Assembly: GCA_019638235.1 (NCBI GenBank)
Contig: JAHBUE010000002.1
Coordinates: 474,420 to 538,419, forward strand
DNA from: Cyclobacteriaceae bacterium
Lineage (GTDB): Bacteria > Bacteroidota > Bacteroidia > Cytophagales > Cyclobacteriaceae
Reading direction: 5' to 3'
Length of the DNA stretch: 64,000 nt
How positions within the stretch are numbered: position 1 is the first letter of the stretch; the number at the start of each line of letters is the position of its first letter. Below, one piece after another: positions 62,681-64,000 of the stretch. Both the position numbers and the translations under genes were made by a program. The notes below the pieces were generated by a model, which worked only from the letters and a program-made list of their open reading frames with translations, had not been told where the DNA came from and ran no database searches.

Positions 62681-63055
62681 ATGGACAACATTTCGTGTAT
62701 AAGACAACAAGCGGACATTAAGCAAATCAACCGCTGTAAAGACCGAGTATTAGAACTGAACGGTTCGTTTGACTATTTATCCAACGGACTTGAATTGGCG
62801 GGTAACAACGTAAGACTGAAAATCCTGTTTCTGCTTTACGAAGAGCAACAACTTTGCGTTTGCGACCTTAGTGACATTCTCGGAATGACCATTTCGGCAA
62901 TTTCACAACATCTGCGAAAACTCAAAGACCGAAAACTAATTGAAACGGAAAGGCAAGCACAAACCATTTTTTACTCACTGACAAAAGAGTATGAAAAAAT
63001 GCTCAAACCTTTTTTCAAAATACTTCACGAAAACAAAATTTTGGAAACAATATGA
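62681..63055 (+). CDS. ArsR/SmtB-family metal-sensing repressor
   Basis: A 124-residue repressor starting at the ATG at 62681, right after the promoter; a longer frame from 62468 would run through the operator and is not used. The winged helix (about 45-95) contains LCVCDLSDILGMTISAISQH, whose CVC motif is the classic metal site of ArsR-type sensors. Cys6 and Cys19 may add ligands. It overlaps merTP by 4 bases (ATGA). It probably responds to mercury or a similar thiophilic metal. Confidence 0.92.
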   Translation: MDNISCIRQQADIKQINRCKDRVLELNGSFDYLSNGLELAGNNVRLKILFLLYEEQQLCVCDLSDILGMTISAISQHLRKLKDRKLIETERQAQTIFYSLTKEYEKMLKPFFKILHENKILETI

Positions 63056-63651
63056 AAACAGACAAAAAATTAATCGGTGCAGGACTTTTGACAGCAATTG
63101 CAGCCTCACTTTGTTGCATCACACCTGTATTGGCTCTTGTCGCAGGGACAAGCGGACTTGCTTCAACTTTTTCTTGGCTTGAACCTTTCCGACCTTATTT
63201 TATAGGTTTGACAATTTTGGTTCTTGGTTTTGCTTGGTATCAAAAGTTGAAACCTAAAAAACAAATTGACTGCAATTGTGAGACAGAAGAAAAACCAAAA
63301 TTCATTCAATCCAAAATGTTTTTAGGAATTGTAACAGCATTTGCAATAGTAATGCTTGCCTTTCCTTACTATGCTCATATATTTTATCCAAAGACAGAAA
63401 AACAAATCATAGTAGTTGACAAATCAAATGTTCAAACAGTTGAGTTTTCCATTAGCGGTATGACTTGTGCAGGTTGTGAAGAACACGTAAACCACGAAGT
63501 GAATAAGCTTTCGGGAATAATAAAATCAACTGTTTCATACGAAAACGGAAATGCAATTGTAGAATTTGATAACTCAAAAACGAACATTGCCGAAATTGAG
63601 AAAGCAATAAACGGAACAGGATATTCAGTAACAGACAAAAAGGAAAAATAA
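63052..63651 (+). CDS. merTP: Mercuric transport protein, MerT-MerP fusion
   Basis: A 199-residue protein: three or four membrane helices in the first 110 residues with the Cys pair LCCITP (Cys21-Cys22) that takes up Hg(II), cytoplasmic Cys74 and Cys76 (DCNCE), then a periplasmic HMA domain with GMTCAGCEEHVNHEV (Cys139, Cys142), equal to MerP. It imports mercuric ions for reduction; merA is not in the window and may lie beyond it. It is coupled to arsR. Confidence 0.92.
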   Translation: MKTDKKLIGAGLLTAIAASLCCITPVLALVAGTSGLASTFSWLEPFRPYFIGLTILVLGFAWYQKLKPKKQIDCNCETEEKPKFIQSKMFLGIVTAFAIVMLAFPYYAHIFYPKTEKQIIVVDKSNVQTVEFSISGMTCAGCEEHVNHEVNKLSGIIKSTVSYENGNAIVEFDNSKTNIAEIEKAINGTGYSVTDKKEK

Positions 63652-63652
63652 A

Positions 63653-63859
63653 ATGGAAATCATACTACAATCAACAATCACTTGCCCAAATTGCGGACAT
63701 AAAAAGGAAGAAACAATGCCGACAGACGCTTGCCAATATTTTTACGAATGTGATAATTGCAAGACCGTTTTAAAACCACATCAAGGCGACTGTTGTGTTT
63801 ATTGCAGTTACGGAAGTGTAAAATGTCCGCCAATTCAACAAGACAAGAAATGTTGCTGA
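63653..63859 (+). CDS. Small Cys-rich protein of the mercury cassette
   Basis: A 68-residue protein with 11 cysteines, including CPNC (11-14), CDNC (33-36), GDCCVYCSYGSVKCPP (about 45-60) and a terminal CC. It may bind mercury or zinc. Proteins with the GDCCVxCSYG motif accompany merT-type genes in Bacteroidota, as far as I recall. It follows merTP by 1 base. Confidence 0.8.
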   Translation: MEIILQSTITCPNCGHKKEETMPTDACQYFYECDNCKTVLKPHQGDCCVYCSYGSVKCPPIQQDKKCC

Positions 63860-63889
63860 CAAAAGACGAAAAAGCCCAGCCCATAACAG

Positions 63890-64000
63890 CGGTTTGGCGT
63901 AATGGCGGGTTCGGTGCTTCGTATGACAGTTTTGTGGTAGGTTCAAGTGCAGTGCTTCGATTGAACTTTTGTGCTAAAAATCCGCCACTACGCCAAGCCG
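63890..64000. repeat. Imperfect inverted repeat, possible attC-like site (cut by window end)
   Basis: CGGTTTGGCGTAATGGCGG (63890-63908) opposes CCGCCACTACGCCAAGCCG (63982-64000) with 17 of 19 bases paired and the two others G-U compatible. It is preceded by CCCATAACAG. The long stem between short end boxes is like integron attC sites, though the exact core box was not verified. Confidence 0.5.

Overview
The window comes from a member of the Bacteroidota, most likely an uncultured Cytophagales-type bacterium. The evidence is the TonB-dependent receptors with CarboxypepD_reg-like N-termini, an ECF sigma/FecR/STN signalling unit, many promoters of the Bacteroidetes type (TAnnTTTG, with TTG about 19 bases upstream), DUF6377 and DUF5522 proteins, and a Na+-translocating NQR complex. 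No rRNA or tRNA gene was recognised. Names rest on motifs read by eye; no database search was possible.

Layout. 1-4.8 kb (minus): division and cell-wall cluster mraZ-rsmH-ftsL-ftsI-murE (murE cut by the window edge), with four 10-base-phased MraZ-type repeats in its promoter. 5.1-8.8 kb: broken DUF6377 gene, mnmA, a DUF502 membrane protein and a Gfo/Idh oxidoreductase; mnmA and the oxidoreductase both carry the same 24-base palindromic insert in frame. 8.9-14.5 kb (minus): nqrABCDE without nqrF, then cmk and a tiny lipoprotein. 14.6-20.8 kb: a 134-base inverted-repeat element, a coiled-coil protein, a serpin lipoprotein, a CBS protein, a MASE1 histidine kinase and arfB. 20.9-27.5 kb (minus): rplM-rpsI-rpsB-tsf, an RluA-type synthase, a PhoR/PhoB-like pair and a zinc aminopeptidase. 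27.6-35 kb: recA, an ABC permease, queA, ispD, ettA and small proteins. 35-40.5 kb: a hybrid kinase with Hpt domain, convergent with an NtrC-type sigma-54 regulator, and two small envelope proteins.

40.6-50.3 kb is an envelope and micronutrient-uptake region: a cobalamin riboswitch followed by a translationally coupled btuB-btuG-DUF5522 operon; a second TonB receptor behind a DtxR/MntR-like palindrome; an AraC regulator with a VOC protein; and a LolD/FtsX-like ABC transporter with a histidine-rich loop beside a DUF3299-like secreted protein, a set resembling Vibrio zinc systems. 50.4-56.3 kb is a complete cell-surface signalling unit: ECF sigma factor, FecR anti-sigma, a protein joining an STN signalling domain to LA_2272-like surface repeats, and a TonB receptor without its own STN. 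The same two-part promoter motif, with identical spacing, precedes both the sigma gene and the receptor gene.

56.3-61.4 kb: birA, rsfS, ftsH and an LpxH-like hydrolase. 61.5-64 kb looks acquired: an AT-rich lipoprotein, a decayed tyrosine integrase, and a small mercury cassette (ArsR regulator, MerT-MerP fusion, Cys-rich protein) between two imperfect inverted repeats that may be integron-type recombination sites.

The most interesting candidates are the split STN/LA_2272 signalling unit with its duplicated promoter, the in-frame palindromic insertions, the coupled B12 operon with a conserved Cys-rich small protein, and the mercury cassette beside an integrase relic.
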